This document shows positions 42,852-51,555 of a stretch of 64,000 bases of DNA, piece by piece; positions within the stretch are counted from its first letter, which is position 1; every line of letters begins with the position of its first letter. Where the stretch lies: the NCBI GenBank assembly GCA_035633755.1, contig DASQEH010000095.1, positions 1 to 64,000 on the forward strand, written 5' to 3'. The position numbers and the translations under genes were made by a program. The notes beneath the pieces were generated by a model. That model worked only from the letters and a program-made list of their open reading frames with translations, did no database searches and was not told the DNA's origin. The stretch is from DASQEH01 sp035633755 (GTDB lineage Bacteria > Actinomycetota > Actinomycetes > Propionibacteriales > Nocardioidaceae).

Positions 42852-43715
42852 CGCCGCCGCCACCTCGTCGCAGGTCTCGATCAGGGCCGACCTCAGCGCA
42901 GCGCCCCGCTGAGCGAACCGCCGCTGAGCGTCGAGGTACTCGGCTTTGCCGGCCGCTGTCTCGATCCGGAGCGGGGCGACACCGAGGGCGGTGAGGTCGT
43001 ACGGCGACGCCCGCATGTCGACCTGGCGGACCTCGTAGGCGAGCTCGAAGCAGTCGGCCACGAGCTGCGATGCGGTGGCCGGGGCCAGCTTGTAGGCCCA
43101 CTTGTAGAGGTCCATGGTGGCGTGCAGGCAACCTGGCTGCTCCAGCGATTCCCGGGTGTCACGGCTGGGCTGCACGACGTTGAGGGAACGGGCGGGATCG
43201 GTGAAGAAGCGGAACGCGTCGTAGTGCGTGCAGGTGATCCGGTGCGACTCCACCACCTCGTCGGTCCCGCGCGGGCCGAGCCGCAGCGGGTAGGTGGCGT
43301 GACGTACCGCCGACGGCGACTGTCGATACACCATGGCCCATTCGTGCAGGCCGAAGCAGCCCAGTTGGGGGACGCGCCCCGCGGTGGCCGTGAGCAGGCG
43401 GCCGATCTGCGGCGCGGCTCGCAGGCGGTCAGCGATGAGCCGGGAGTCCAGGCAAGCGCGGTCGCCGCTCACGACGTACCCCTTGATGTCGACGAAGCCC
43501 CGCGTGCTCGAGCCTCGCAGCTCCACCCCGATACCCGGATGCCACCGCCTCAACGAAGCCGGCCGGTATGAGTAGTAGGTGAAGAGGAAGTCATCGACGG
43601 GATGGACGATGCCACGCTCACGACGGGCCAGGTACGGCTCCACCCAACGGTCCACCCGAGCCTCGTGCGCTGACCGGCGGCCGTGCCACGTCGCCTCGTC
43701 GAGGAGCTTGTCCAC
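42771..43715 (-). CDS. Conserved actinobacterial protein, commonly labelled 3-methyladenine DNA glycosylase
   Basis: 314 residues from GTG 43715. Distinctive stretches are HPVDDFLFTYYSYRPASLRRWHPG, GCFGLHEWAMVYR, CTHYDAFRFFTDPA and CLHATMDLYKWAYKL (each shown in part), with many conserved His, Tyr, Trp and Cys. I recall close homologues being deposited as 3-methyladenine DNA glycosylase, but I see no HhH-GPD or AAG motif, so that name is unproven. TACCCT ends 6 bases before the GTG. It is divergent from the FAH gene. Confidence 0.8.
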   Translation of the reverse strand: MDKLLDEATWHGRRSAHEARVDRWVEPYLARRERGIVHPVDDFLFTYYSYRPASLRRWHPGIGVELRGSSTRGFVDIKGYVVSGDRACLDSRLIADRLRAAPQIGRLLTATAGRVPQLGCFGLHEWAMVYRQSPSAVRHATYPLRLGPRGTDEVVESHRITCTHYDAFRFFTDPARSLNVVQPSRDTRESLEQPGCLHATMDLYKWAYKLAPATASQLVADCFELAYEVRQVDMRASPYDLTALGVAPLRIETAAGKAEYLDAQRRFAQRGAALRSALIETCDEVAAALPGRDRVSRSLDAAQSVGDGVKQRRP

Positions 43716-43721
43716 AGCAGC

Positions 43722-43772
43722 AGGGTATCGACGCCTTGCTGTCCTAAGGCGCCTCGTACGCACAGGTAGGCT
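43722..43772. promoter_or_regulatory. Divergent leaderless promoters
   Basis: On the minus strand TACCCT (43727-43722) ends 6 bases before GTG 43715. On the plus strand TAGGCT (43767-43772) ends 7 bases before GTG 43780. The two starts are 64 bases apart and share their upstream DNA. Confidence 0.5.
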
Positions 43773-43779
43773 GCCCGTC

Positions 43780-44556
43780 GTGAAGATCGCCAGATTCACC
43801 ACGGGGGATGAGCCGACGTACGGCGTTGTGGGCGGTACCGACGATGACGAGATCGTGGCGTCGCTGGTCGGCGACCCGCTCTACCGCGGGATCGAGCTCA
43901 CCGGGGAGCAGCACCCGCTCTCCGACGTGCGTCTGCTGGCGCCCGTCATCCCCCGGAGCAAGGTCATCGGGGTGGGACGCAACTACGTCGCTCACGCCGC
44001 CGAGCTCGGCAATGAGGTCCCCCGTGAGCCGCTGGTGTTCCTCAAGCCCAATACGTCGGTGATCGGACCCTTCGACCCGATCGTGTACCCGTCACAGTCG
44101 AGTGAGGTCCACTTCGAAGGCGAGCTGGCGGTGGTGATCGGCCGGATCTGCCGAGACGTCCCGGTCGGCTCCGTCGACGACGTCATCTTCGGCTACACGG
44201 TCGCCAACGACGTGACCGCGCGCGACCTGCAGAAGACCGACGGACAGTGGGCGCGAGCCAAGGGGTTCGACTCGTTCTGCCCGTTGGGTCCGTGGATCGA
44301 GACCAGTCTGGACGCGAGCGACGTCCTGGTCAGCACTACCCTCAACGGCGAACCGCGGCAGAGCGCAACCACCAGCTTGATGGTCCACAACGTGCCCGAG
44401 ATCGTCGCTTACGTGTCGTCGTTCATGACCTTGCTCCCCGGGGACGTGATCGCCACGGGCACACCGGAAGGCGTCGGACCGATGCAGCCCGGTGACGAGG
44501 TCTCCGTCACCGTCGCTGGTGTCGGCACCCTCACCAACCGGGTGGTGTCGCGTTGA
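43780..44556 (+). CDS. Fumarylacetoacetate hydrolase family protein
   Basis: 258 residues. IGVGRNYVAHAAELG begins the FAH C-terminal domain, and the metal-binding carboxylates lie in EVHFEGELAVVIG and GYTVANDVTARDLQ; GDVIATGTPEGVG is conserved. Such proteins hydrolyse or decarboxylate acylpyruvates or oxaloacetate. The same FAH-gltX pair occurs in mycobacteria, so the link to gltX is ancient but unexplained. It overlaps gltX by TTGA. Confidence 0.9.
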   Translation: MKIARFTTGDEPTYGVVGGTDDDEIVASLVGDPLYRGIELTGEQHPLSDVRLLAPVIPRSKVIGVGRNYVAHAAELGNEVPREPLVFLKPNTSVIGPFDPIVYPSQSSEVHFEGELAVVIGRICRDVPVGSVDDVIFGYTVANDVTARDLQKTDGQWARAKGFDSFCPLGPWIETSLDASDVLVSTTLNGEPRQSATTSLMVHNVPEIVAYVSSFMTLLPGDVIATGTPEGVGPMQPGDEVSVTVAGVGTLTNRVVSR

Positions 44557-46043
44557 CTGAGGCTTCGGAGCCCGCCGTCCGCGTCCGGTTCTGTCCTTCA
44601 CCGACGGGCAACCCGCATGTCGGCCTGGCCAGGACCGCTCTGTTCAACTGGGCCTTCGTGCGTCACCTCGGCGGGACGTTCGTGTTCAGGATCGAGGACA
44701 CCGACACCAGCAGAGACACCCAGGAGTCCTACGACACCCTCCTCGAGGTGATGCGCTGGCTCGGGTTCGACTGGGACGAGGGCCCGGAGGTCGGCGGCCC
44801 CCACGGTCCGTACCGCCAGTCCGAGCGCTACGACATCTACGCCGACGTGGCCGGCCGGCTCCTCGAGGCGGCCCGTGCCTATCGCTGTTACTGCTCGCAG
44901 CACGAGCTGGACGAGCGCAACGCACAAGCACGGCTCGCCGGTCGCCCACCCGGCTACGACGGGCACTGCCGCGATCTCGGCGCTGCCGCCGTCGCGGCGT
45001 ACGAGGCCGAGGGACGCGAACCGGTCGTTCGCTTCCGGATGCCCGACTCGACCATCACCTTCGACGACCTCGTCCGCGGCCCGATCAGCTTCGACAGCGC
45101 TCACGTCCCCGACTACGTGCTCGTGCGGGCCAACGGGCACCCCCTCTACACCCTCGTGAACCCCGTCGACGACGCCCTGATGCAGATCACCCACGTTCTG
45201 CGCGGCGAGGACCTGTTGTCGTCGACACCGCGCCAGCTCGCGCTGTACGACGCCCTGGCCGAGATCGGGATCGGCAGCGGGCGTCCGCCGCGCTTCGGGC
45301 ACCTCCCGTACGTCATGGGGCAGGGCAACAAGAAGCTGTCCAAGCGCGACCCCGAGTCGAACCTGCTCGGTTATCGCGACCGCGGCTTCCTGCCCGAGGG
45401 ACTGCTGAACTATCTCGCGCTGCTCGGGTGGTCGATCGCCGATGACCGCGACATCTTCACGCTCGACGAGATGGTGTCGGCCTTCACGATCAACCGCGTC
45501 AATCCCAACCCCGCACGCTTCGACCTGAAGAAGTGTGAGGCCATCAATGCCGCACACCTGAGGGCCCTGCCGGTCGACCAGCTGGCCGAGCGGATGCTGC
45601 CGTACCTGCAGCGGGCCGGCCTGATCGGGTCTGAGCCCACCGCAGACGACTGGTCCATGCTCGTCGCTGTCGCCCCTCTCGTGCAGGAGCGGATGACCAC
45701 GCTCGGCGAGGCGGTCGACATGGTGGGATTCCTCTTCGTCCCCGAGGCGGAATTCAGCATCGACGCCGACGACGCGGCCAAGCTCCTGAACGAAGACGGC
45801 AGGTCAGTCGTCCTGGCGTCGCACGACGCATTGGCGGGGGTCGGTGAGTGGACGACGCCTGCCATCGAGGAGGCCCTCCGGCAGACTCTGATCGAGGGCC
45901 TCGGCCTGAAACCGCGCAACGCGTTCGGGCCCGTCCGCGCTGCTGTGACCGGGCGCCGGATCTCGCCACCACTCTTTGAGTCGCTCGAGCTGCTCGGGCA
46001 GCAGCGGTCACTGTCTCGCCTCGCTGCGGTGGCGCGCAGCTAG
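44553..46043 (+). CDS. gltX: Glutamyl-tRNA synthetase
   Basis: Charges tRNA-Glu and, in organisms with GatCAB, tRNA-Gln with glutamate, 496 residues. The class I signatures are PSPTGNPHVGLART and KLSKRDPESN; ENDTDTSR-like RIEDTDTSRDT follows the first. The TTG start overlaps the FAH stop by 4 bases. tRNA-Glu and tRNA-Gln genes lie 1 kb downstream. Confidence 0.97.
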   Translation: MTEASEPAVRVRFCPSPTGNPHVGLARTALFNWAFVRHLGGTFVFRIEDTDTSRDTQESYDTLLEVMRWLGFDWDEGPEVGGPHGPYRQSERYDIYADVAGRLLEAARAYRCYCSQHELDERNAQARLAGRPPGYDGHCRDLGAAAVAAYEAEGREPVVRFRMPDSTITFDDLVRGPISFDSAHVPDYVLVRANGHPLYTLVNPVDDALMQITHVLRGEDLLSSTPRQLALYDALAEIGIGSGRPPRFGHLPYVMGQGNKKLSKRDPESNLLGYRDRGFLPEGLLNYLALLGWSIADDRDIFTLDEMVSAFTINRVNPNPARFDLKKCEAINAAHLRALPVDQLAERMLPYLQRAGLIGSEPTADDWSMLVAVAPLVQERMTTLGEAVDMVGFLFVPEAEFSIDADDAAKLLNEDGRSVVLASHDALAGVGEWTTPAIEEALRQTLIEGLGLKPRNAFGPVRAAVTGRRISPPLFESLELLGQQRSLSRLAAVARS

Positions 46044-46045
46044 CC

Positions 46046-46939
46046 ATGCCCGCCACCTCGTACCTGCCGGCGCCTCCGGCGGCCTACCACCGCATGCTCG
46101 TGTCCGCGCGGCCGCCCTGGTGGCGGCTGGCCGTCAGCCTGGTCGCTGTCGTGCCCAGCCTGGTGGTGATGTCTCTCGTCGGTGCCCTGGCGATCCTGGG
46201 GTCCGCGACCCTGCTCGGGCGCGATGCGTCTTTCGACCTCACCGACGGCGTCAACGCCGGCGAGCTGCTCGCCACCAACCTGGGTCTGGCGCTGCAGATC
46301 CCGGTCGCCTTCGCCCTCGCGTACGTGTTGTACTCGGCGTCACCGCGGCGCCTGAGCTCCGTCCAGCCGGGCCTTCGGTGGAGCTGGCTCGTCATCTGCA
46401 TCGGGATCTCGGCCGTGATCTGGTCACCGTTCCTCGTGCTGGGGACGGCGGGTGCCTACCTGTACCGGGAAGCACCGGTGGACGCGGCCGTGCTGGGGTT
46501 CCTGTTGGTCGTTCTGCTCACGACACCGCTGCAAGCCGCAGGAGAGGAGTACCTGTTCCGGGGCCTGATCCTGCAAGGTCTCGGTGCCGCGAGGCTTCCG
46601 ACCTGGGTGTGCTGCCTGGTCAGCGGCCTCCTGTTCGCAGCCGCGCACCTGCAGTTCGAGCCGGCGCTGTTCGCCGACCGGCTCTTCCTCGGGATCATGC
46701 TCGCCTGGCTGGCCATTCGTACCGGCGGCCTCGAGGCGGGCATCGCCATCCATGCCATCAAGAACCTCGCTGTGCTGGCTCCCGCAGGGCTGCTCGACAA
46801 CGTCCAGGACGCCCTCGACCCCACCAACGTCAGCTGGGTGCCGCTCGTTGTCGACGTCGTCCTGGTGTCCCTGGCCTTCTGGTGGATGACCGCGCTGTCA
46901 TCGAGGCGCAACGCCCCGTCGCCTTCCCACCACCGCTGA
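46046..46939 (+). CDS. CPBP-family intramembrane metalloprotease (Abi/CAAX-like)
   Basis: 297 residues with about six to eight hydrophobic segments. Motif 1 is EEYLFRG (about 169-175) and motif 2 is FAAAHLQ (about 199-205), the metal-binding pattern of the family. It follows gltX after two bases and probably shares its transcript. Role unknown; the family includes prenyl-protein and bacteriocin-immunity peptidases. Confidence 0.9.
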   Translation: MPATSYLPAPPAAYHRMLVSARPPWWRLAVSLVAVVPSLVVMSLVGALAILGSATLLGRDASFDLTDGVNAGELLATNLGLALQIPVAFALAYVLYSASPRRLSSVQPGLRWSWLVICIGISAVIWSPFLVLGTAGAYLYREAPVDAAVLGFLLVVLLTTPLQAAGEEYLFRGLILQGLGAARLPTWVCCLVSGLLFAAAHLQFEPALFADRLFLGIMLAWLAIRTGGLEAGIAIHAIKNLAVLAPAGLLDNVQDALDPTNVSWVPLVVDVVLVSLAFWWMTALSSRRNAPSPSHHR

Positions 46940-46940
46940 G

Positions 46941-46975
46941 CCCCCGATGCGGAGGCATCCGCCTTCGGGGTTTTT
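46941..46975 (+). terminator. Intrinsic terminator after the gltX operon
   Basis: CCCCGA pairs with TCGGGG and an inner GCGGA with TCCGC, followed by five T residues. This ends the FAH-gltX-CPBP transcript before the tRNA genes. Confidence 0.85.
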
Positions 46976-47034
46976 GCGGCTGACAGCCCCTCCGGTATTG
47001 TCGGCCCTCGGCCTCCTGCGCGTATGGGTGCCGA

Positions 47035-47106
47035 TGGGGTATGGGGTAATTGGCAGCCCGACTGGTTCTGGTCCAGTTAGTCTAGGTTCGAGTCCTAGTA
47101 CCCCAG
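47035..47106 (+). tRNA. tRNA-Gln (CTG anticodon)
   Basis: A complete cloverleaf: acceptor TGGGGTA/TACCCCA, D stem GGG/CCC, anticodon stem ACTGG/CCAGT with anticodon CTG at 47068-47070, and T stem CTAGG/CCTAG with loop TTCGAGT. The discriminator is G and CCA is not encoded. Upstream TATGGG (47023-47028) is a possible -10. Confidence 0.96.
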
Positions 47107-47152
47107 CGACGAGGCCGATGTCGGACATCCGATAAGGTCTGGTCCGCTCGAT

Positions 47153-47225
47153 GGCCCCGTTGTGTAGTGGCCTAGCACGCCGCCCTCTCAAGGCGGTAGC
47201 GCGGGTTCGAATCCCGTCGGGGCTA
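47153..47225 (+). tRNA. tRNA-Glu (CTC anticodon)
   Basis: Acceptor GGCCCCG/CGGGGCT (first pair G-U), anticodon stem CCGCC/GGCGG with anticodon CTC at 47187-47189, and T arm GCGGG-TTCGAAT-CCCGT. The discriminator is A and CCA is not encoded. It lies 46 bases after tRNA-Gln and is probably co-transcribed. Confidence 0.97.
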
Positions 47226-47365
47226 CCATCGATGTTCCACCCTCTGCCAGACCGGCCGGTGCGCTCGCCACGGTGAGCTCGCCGTTCGGCGGGCTAAGCG
47301 AACTCGCCGACCGCGATGTCCGAAACCCGCGAGTTGATGACGACAGCATCGGCTTGAATGGGCCT

Positions 47366-48838
47366 ATGACCGCGACGGACGATGCCACCGACGAGGCCGA
47401 CCGCTGCTACCGCGCCGTGCTCGGCAAGGACGCTCGCTTCGACGGCGTCTTCTTCACCGGTGTCCGCACCACCGGGATCTACTGCCGACCATCCTGCCCG
47501 GCGATGACACCGCGACGAACCAACGTGGCCTTCTACCGCACCGCCGCCGCCGCACAGCGAGCCGGTTTCCGAGCCTGCCGCAGGTGCCGGCCTGACACGA
47601 CGCCGGGCTCGCCGCAGTGGGACGTGCACGCCGACCTCGCGGGACGCGCCATGCGGATGATCGCGGACGGCGTGGTCGACCGCGAAGGCGTTGGTGGGCT
47701 CGCTGCTCGCACCGGCTACACCCCGCGCCACCTCGGACGCGTCCTCAGCAACCAGCTCGGTGCCGGACCACTGGCATTGGCGCGGGCCCAGCGCGCTCAC
47801 ACGGCGCGCATCCTCATCGAGACGACGGACGTCGGGTTCGCCGACATCGCCTTCGCAGCTGGGTTCTCGAGCGTGCGCCAGTTCAACGACACCATGCGTC
47901 AGGTGTACGCGGCGCCGCCGTCAGCGCTGCGGGCCAGCGGACGCGTACGCCAGCACCCAGGGAGCCCTCCCGGCACCATCGCCGTGTCGCTCGCGTTGCG
48001 ACCGCCCTTCGATGCCGTGTCGCTGCTGGGCTTCCTCCGGCTGCGATCGCTGCCCGGAGTGGAGCAGTGTGATGACCAGACCTACGCCCGCAGCCTGCGG
48101 CTCCCCCACGGACCGGCGCGTGTCCGCTTGACCCCCAGGGTCGACCGCGTCACGTGCGAGCTCGACCTCAGCGACCTGAGGGACCTGTCCGCCGCGGTCG
48201 AGCGGTGCCGGCGCCTGCTCGACCTCGACGCGGACCCAGTCGTGATCGACGACCAGCTGGCGGCCGACGAACTGTTGCGCCCGCACCTGCGCGAGCACCC
48301 GGGACTGCGCGTCCCCGGCCATGTCGACGGCTTTGAGCTCGCCGTCCGAGCAGTCGTGGGCCAACAGGTCTCGGTAGCCGCCGCCCGCGGCACCGCCGCG
48401 CGGCTGGTGGCGACGTTCGGGGAGCAGATGGAGACCACCGGCGGCTTGACGCATCTCTTCCCGACGGCCGACGCCATCGCCGCCGCCGACCCCGAGGCCC
48501 TGCCGATGCCGAAGTCACGAGGGCGGGCGCTGTGTGCGCTGGCGTCGGCGGTGGCCCGCGGAGACCTCGTGCTCGATCGGGGGGCGGACCGTGCCGAGGT
48601 GCGCGAGGCGCTGCTCGCCCTGCCCGGCGTCGGACCATGGACGGCTGGCTACATCGCGATGAGGGCACTAGGAGACCCCGACGTGTTCTTGTCGGGCGAC
48701 GCCGGAGTCCGTTGCGGCCTCACTCGTCTGGGGCTCGCGGGCGCACTCGAGCAGGACGCGGCGTCGAGGCGCTGGAGCCCCTGGCGCTCCTATGCGCTCA
48801 TGCACATCTGGAAGATCGCAAGCGAGAGGGACAGCTGA
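47366..48838 (+). CDS. Ada-type regulator fused to AlkA-type 3-methyladenine DNA glycosylase
   Basis: 490-residue fusion. The N-terminal Ada zinc/methyl-acceptor domain has four cysteines (IYCRPSCP and RACRRCRP), so Cys methylated by phosphotriesters would trigger activation. An AraC-type helix-turn-helix follows (about 95-180), then an AlkA N-domain and an HhH-GPD domain with LPGVGPWTAGYIAMRALG and catalytic Asp in FLSGDAGVR. It joins sensing, transcription control and base excision in one protein. ATG 47366 was chosen over longer starts lacking conservation. Confidence 0.93.
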   Translation: MTATDDATDEADRCYRAVLGKDARFDGVFFTGVRTTGIYCRPSCPAMTPRRTNVAFYRTAAAAQRAGFRACRRCRPDTTPGSPQWDVHADLAGRAMRMIADGVVDREGVGGLAARTGYTPRHLGRVLSNQLGAGPLALARAQRAHTARILIETTDVGFADIAFAAGFSSVRQFNDTMRQVYAAPPSALRASGRVRQHPGSPPGTIAVSLALRPPFDAVSLLGFLRLRSLPGVEQCDDQTYARSLRLPHGPARVRLTPRVDRVTCELDLSDLRDLSAAVERCRRLLDLDADPVVIDDQLAADELLRPHLREHPGLRVPGHVDGFELAVRAVVGQQVSVAAARGTAARLVATFGEQMETTGGLTHLFPTADAIAAADPEALPMPKSRGRALCALASAVARGDLVLDRGADRAEVREALLALPGVGPWTAGYIAMRALGDPDVFLSGDAGVRCGLTRLGLAGALEQDAASRRWSPWRSYALMHIWKIASERDS

Positions 48839-49320
48839 TGCCACAGGCCATGTTGGTGATGGAGTCACCGGTAGGACCGATCCGGATCGAGGCTGACGAC
48901 GAGGTGGTGACGCAGGTCATCTTCGTCGAGAGCCATACCCCGATCACCGGTGAGGACGTTCCCGTGACGCCGTTGCTCGCGGAGGCACGGCGGCAGCTGC
49001 GCGCGTACTTCGAGGGCAGGCTGAAGGAGTTCGACCTGCCGTTGTACCGGGGCGGCACCGCCTTCCAGCGCCGGGTGTGGGAGGAGCTGCGGCAGATTCC
49101 CTACGGCGTCACGTCGTCCTACGGGGAGATCGCCGGAAGACTAGGGCTGCCTATCGGTGCCTCTCGGGCCGTCGGGACCGCCAACGGGCGCAACCCGGTA
49201 GCGATCGTGGTCCCCTGCCACCGGGTCATCGGGGCCCATGGCAAGCTCGTCGGCTACGCCGCGGGACTCGAGCGCAAGAAGTACCTGCTGGCGATGGAGC
49301 AGGGCCAGGGACTCGCCTGA
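48838..49320 (+). CDS. ogt: Methylated-DNA-protein-cysteine (O6-alkylguanine) methyltransferase
   Basis: 160 residues. It accepts the alkyl group of O6-alkylguanine at the Cys of PCHRVIG; RQIPYGVTSSYGEIA and GTANGRNPVAI are the DNA-binding stretches. Its ATG overlaps the fusion gene stop (TGATG), so it forms an adaptive-response operon. Confidence 0.95.
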   Translation: MPQAMLVMESPVGPIRIEADDEVVTQVIFVESHTPITGEDVPVTPLLAEARRQLRAYFEGRLKEFDLPLYRGGTAFQRRVWEELRQIPYGVTSSYGEIAGRLGLPIGASRAVGTANGRNPVAIVVPCHRVIGAHGKLVGYAAGLERKKYLLAMEQGQGLA

Positions 49321-49347
49321 CCCTGCCCAAGCGAAGTTGAGGCGCTG

Positions 49348-50067
49348 CTACTGGCCCGACCGGCGCATCGACTCCGAGAGCCGTTCCGCGGCGGCCAGCA
49401 CGGCCGGTGCGTGCATGCGTCCGGGTTGGCGGGTCATGCGCTCGAGCGGACCGGATACCGAGATGGCCGCGATCACCTTGCCCGAGGCGGAGCGCACGCC
49501 CGCTGACACGGACGCGACGCCGGCTTCGCGCTCTCCCACACTCTGGGCCCAGCCGCGGCGACGGATGCTCGACAGTGTCGCGGCGTTGAATGCGGCGCCG
49601 CTCAAGCCGCGGTGCAGTCGATCGGGCTCCTCCCACGCCAGCAGGATCTGCGCCGCAGACCCCGCCAGCATGCTCAGCTGGCTGCCGACCGGGATCGAGT
49701 CGCGCAGGCCGGACGGGCGCTCGGCAGCAGCGACGCAGACTCGGGCATCGCCTTGGCGGCGGAAGAGCTGGGCAGACTCTCCGGTGATGTCGCGCAGCCG
49801 CGCCAGCACGGGACCCGCCGCCGCGAGCAGGCGGTCCTCGCCTGCGGCCGACGAGAGCTCCCCGAGCCGTGGCCCGAGCATGAACCGACCCTGCATGTCC
49901 CGGGCGACGAGCCGATGATGCTCCAGGGCCACCGCGAGCCGGTGAGCCGTCGGCCGCGCCAGGCCGGTTGCTGCTACCAGTGCGGCCAAGGTCGCGGGGC
50001 CTGACTCGAGGGCTGAAAGTACGGTGGCGGCTTTGTCAAGCACGCCGACTCCGCTAGTCTCGTCCAT
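49348..50067 (-). CDS. ndgR: IclR-family regulator of leuCD (NdgR/LtbR type)
   Basis: 239 residues. The winged HTH (about 10-70, VLDKAATVLSALESGPATLA in part) is followed by the IclR effector domain. Sequence, length and position divergent from leuC match NdgR of Streptomyces and LtbR of corynebacteria, which control leucine genes. 48 bases separate it from leuC. Confidence 0.93.
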   Translation of the reverse strand: MDETSGVGVLDKAATVLSALESGPATLAALVAATGLARPTAHRLAVALEHHRLVARDMQGRFMLGPRLGELSSAAGEDRLLAAAGPVLARLRDITGESAQLFRRQGDARVCVAAAERPSGLRDSIPVGSQLSMLAGSAAQILLAWEEPDRLHRGLSGAAFNAATLSSIRRRGWAQSVGEREAGVASVSAGVRSASGKVIAAISVSGPLERMTRQPGRMHAPAVLAAAERLSESMRRSGQ

Positions 50068-50115
50068 ACCCCGATACTGACGTCTCAGATACTGATATGC
50101 AAGTCAGGAGCCGAT
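50068..50115. promoter_or_regulatory. ndgR-leuC intergenic operator region
   Basis: GATACTGA occurs twice (50073-50080 and 50088-50095, period 15) in only 48 bases between divergent genes. This is the natural binding region of the IclR regulator. AGGAG precedes the leuC ATG. Confidence 0.5.
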
Positions 50116-51540
50116 ATGACGACGACTGCGTCCGGTGACGCTCTGACCCTGGCCGAGAAGCTGTGGAACGACCACGTCGTCCGCAGCGCCGACAACGAGC
50201 CTGACCTGCTCTACATCGACCTCCACCTGGTCCACGAGGTGACCAGCCCCCAGGCGTTCGAGGGCCTGCGCCTGGCCGGCCGGCCGGTACGCCGGCCTGA
50301 CCTCACGCTGGCGACCGAGGACCACAACATCCCCACGCTCGACATCGACAAGCCGATCGCTGACCCGGTGTCGCGTGCCCAGGTCCAGGCGCTGCGGGCG
50401 AACTGTTCGGAGTTCGGCATCCGCCTGCACTCACTGGGAGACGTCGAGCAAGGGATCGTGCACGTCGTCGGCCCGCAGCTCGGGCTCACGCAGCCGGGGA
50501 TGACCGTCGTCTGCGGTGACTCGCACACCTCGACCCACGGTGCCTTCGGCGCTCTCGCGTTCGGCATCGGCACGAGCGAGGTCGAGCACGTGCTGGCGAC
50601 GCAGACGCTGATGCAGGCCCGCCCCAAGACCATGGCAGTGACCGTCCGCGGCCGGCTGCCGGTCGGGGTCACGGCGAAGGACCTCGTGCTGGCGCTGATC
50701 AGCCAGGAGACCACCGGAGGCGGGCAAGGCTATGTCGTGGAGTACCGCGGTGAGGCCATCGAGGCCCTGTCGATGGAGGCTCGCATGACGATCTGCAACA
50801 TGAGCATCGAGTGGGGCGCCAAGGCGGGCCTCATCGCACCCGACGAGACCACGTTCGACTACCTGCACGGCCGCGCGCACGCCCCGAGCGGGCAGGCGTG
50901 GGACGACGCGCTGGCGTACTGGAGCACACTGCACTCAGATCCCGGAGCGGTCTTCGACAAGGAGGTCGTCATCGACGCGTCGACGCTGACGCCGTTCGTG
51001 ACGTGGGGAACCAACCCCGGGCAGGGTGTCCCGCTGGGCGGCGTCGTGCCGGACCCCGTCGAGATGACCGACGAGTCCCGCCGGATCGCCGCCGAGCGCG
51101 CGTTGGAGTACATGGCGCTCAAGGCAGGAACGCCGATGCGCGAGGTCGAGGTCGACACCGTGTTCGTCGGGTCCTGCACCAACGGCCGGATCGAGGACCT
51201 GCGGGCTGCGGCCGAGGTCGTGCGCGGTCGACACGTCGCGGAGTCCGTGCGGATGCTTGTGGTACCAGGATCCGTCCGGGTGCGGCTGCAGGCGGAGTCG
51301 GAGGGCCTGGACGTGGTCTTCAAGGAGGCGGGAGCCGAGTGGCGCGGCGCGGGCTGCTCGATGTGCCTCGGGATGAACCCCGACCAGCTCACGCCGGGGG
51401 AGCGGAGCGCCTCGACGTCGAACCGCAACTTCGAGGGGAGGCAGGGCAAGGGCGGTCGCACGCATCTCGTGTCACCGCTCGTCGCCGCCGCCACCGCCGT
51501 CACCGGTCGGCTGTCATCACCGGCCGACCTGTCCGCCTGA
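50116..51540 (+). CDS. leuC: 3-isopropylmalate dehydratase large subunit
   Basis: Aconitase-type [4Fe-4S] hydro-lyase subunit, 474 residues. GDSHTSTHGAFG, the cluster cysteine in VGSCTNGR and the pair in GCSMCLGMN are present. It pairs with LeuD 15 bases downstream and can also serve citramalate from CimA. Confidence 0.97.
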   Translation: MTTTASGDALTLAEKLWNDHVVRSADNEPDLLYIDLHLVHEVTSPQAFEGLRLAGRPVRRPDLTLATEDHNIPTLDIDKPIADPVSRAQVQALRANCSEFGIRLHSLGDVEQGIVHVVGPQLGLTQPGMTVVCGDSHTSTHGAFGALAFGIGTSEVEHVLATQTLMQARPKTMAVTVRGRLPVGVTAKDLVLALISQETTGGGQGYVVEYRGEAIEALSMEARMTICNMSIEWGAKAGLIAPDETTFDYLHGRAHAPSGQAWDDALAYWSTLHSDPGAVFDKEVVIDASTLTPFVTWGTNPGQGVPLGGVVPDPVEMTDESRRIAAERALEYMALKAGTPMREVEVDTVFVGSCTNGRIEDLRAAAEVVRGRHVAESVRMLVVPGSVRVRLQAESEGLDVVFKEAGAEWRGAGCSMCLGMNPDQLTPGERSASTSNRNFEGRQGKGGRTHLVSPLVAAATAVTGRLSSPADLSA

Positions 51541-51555
51541 GCCGAGGAGCGCCCC

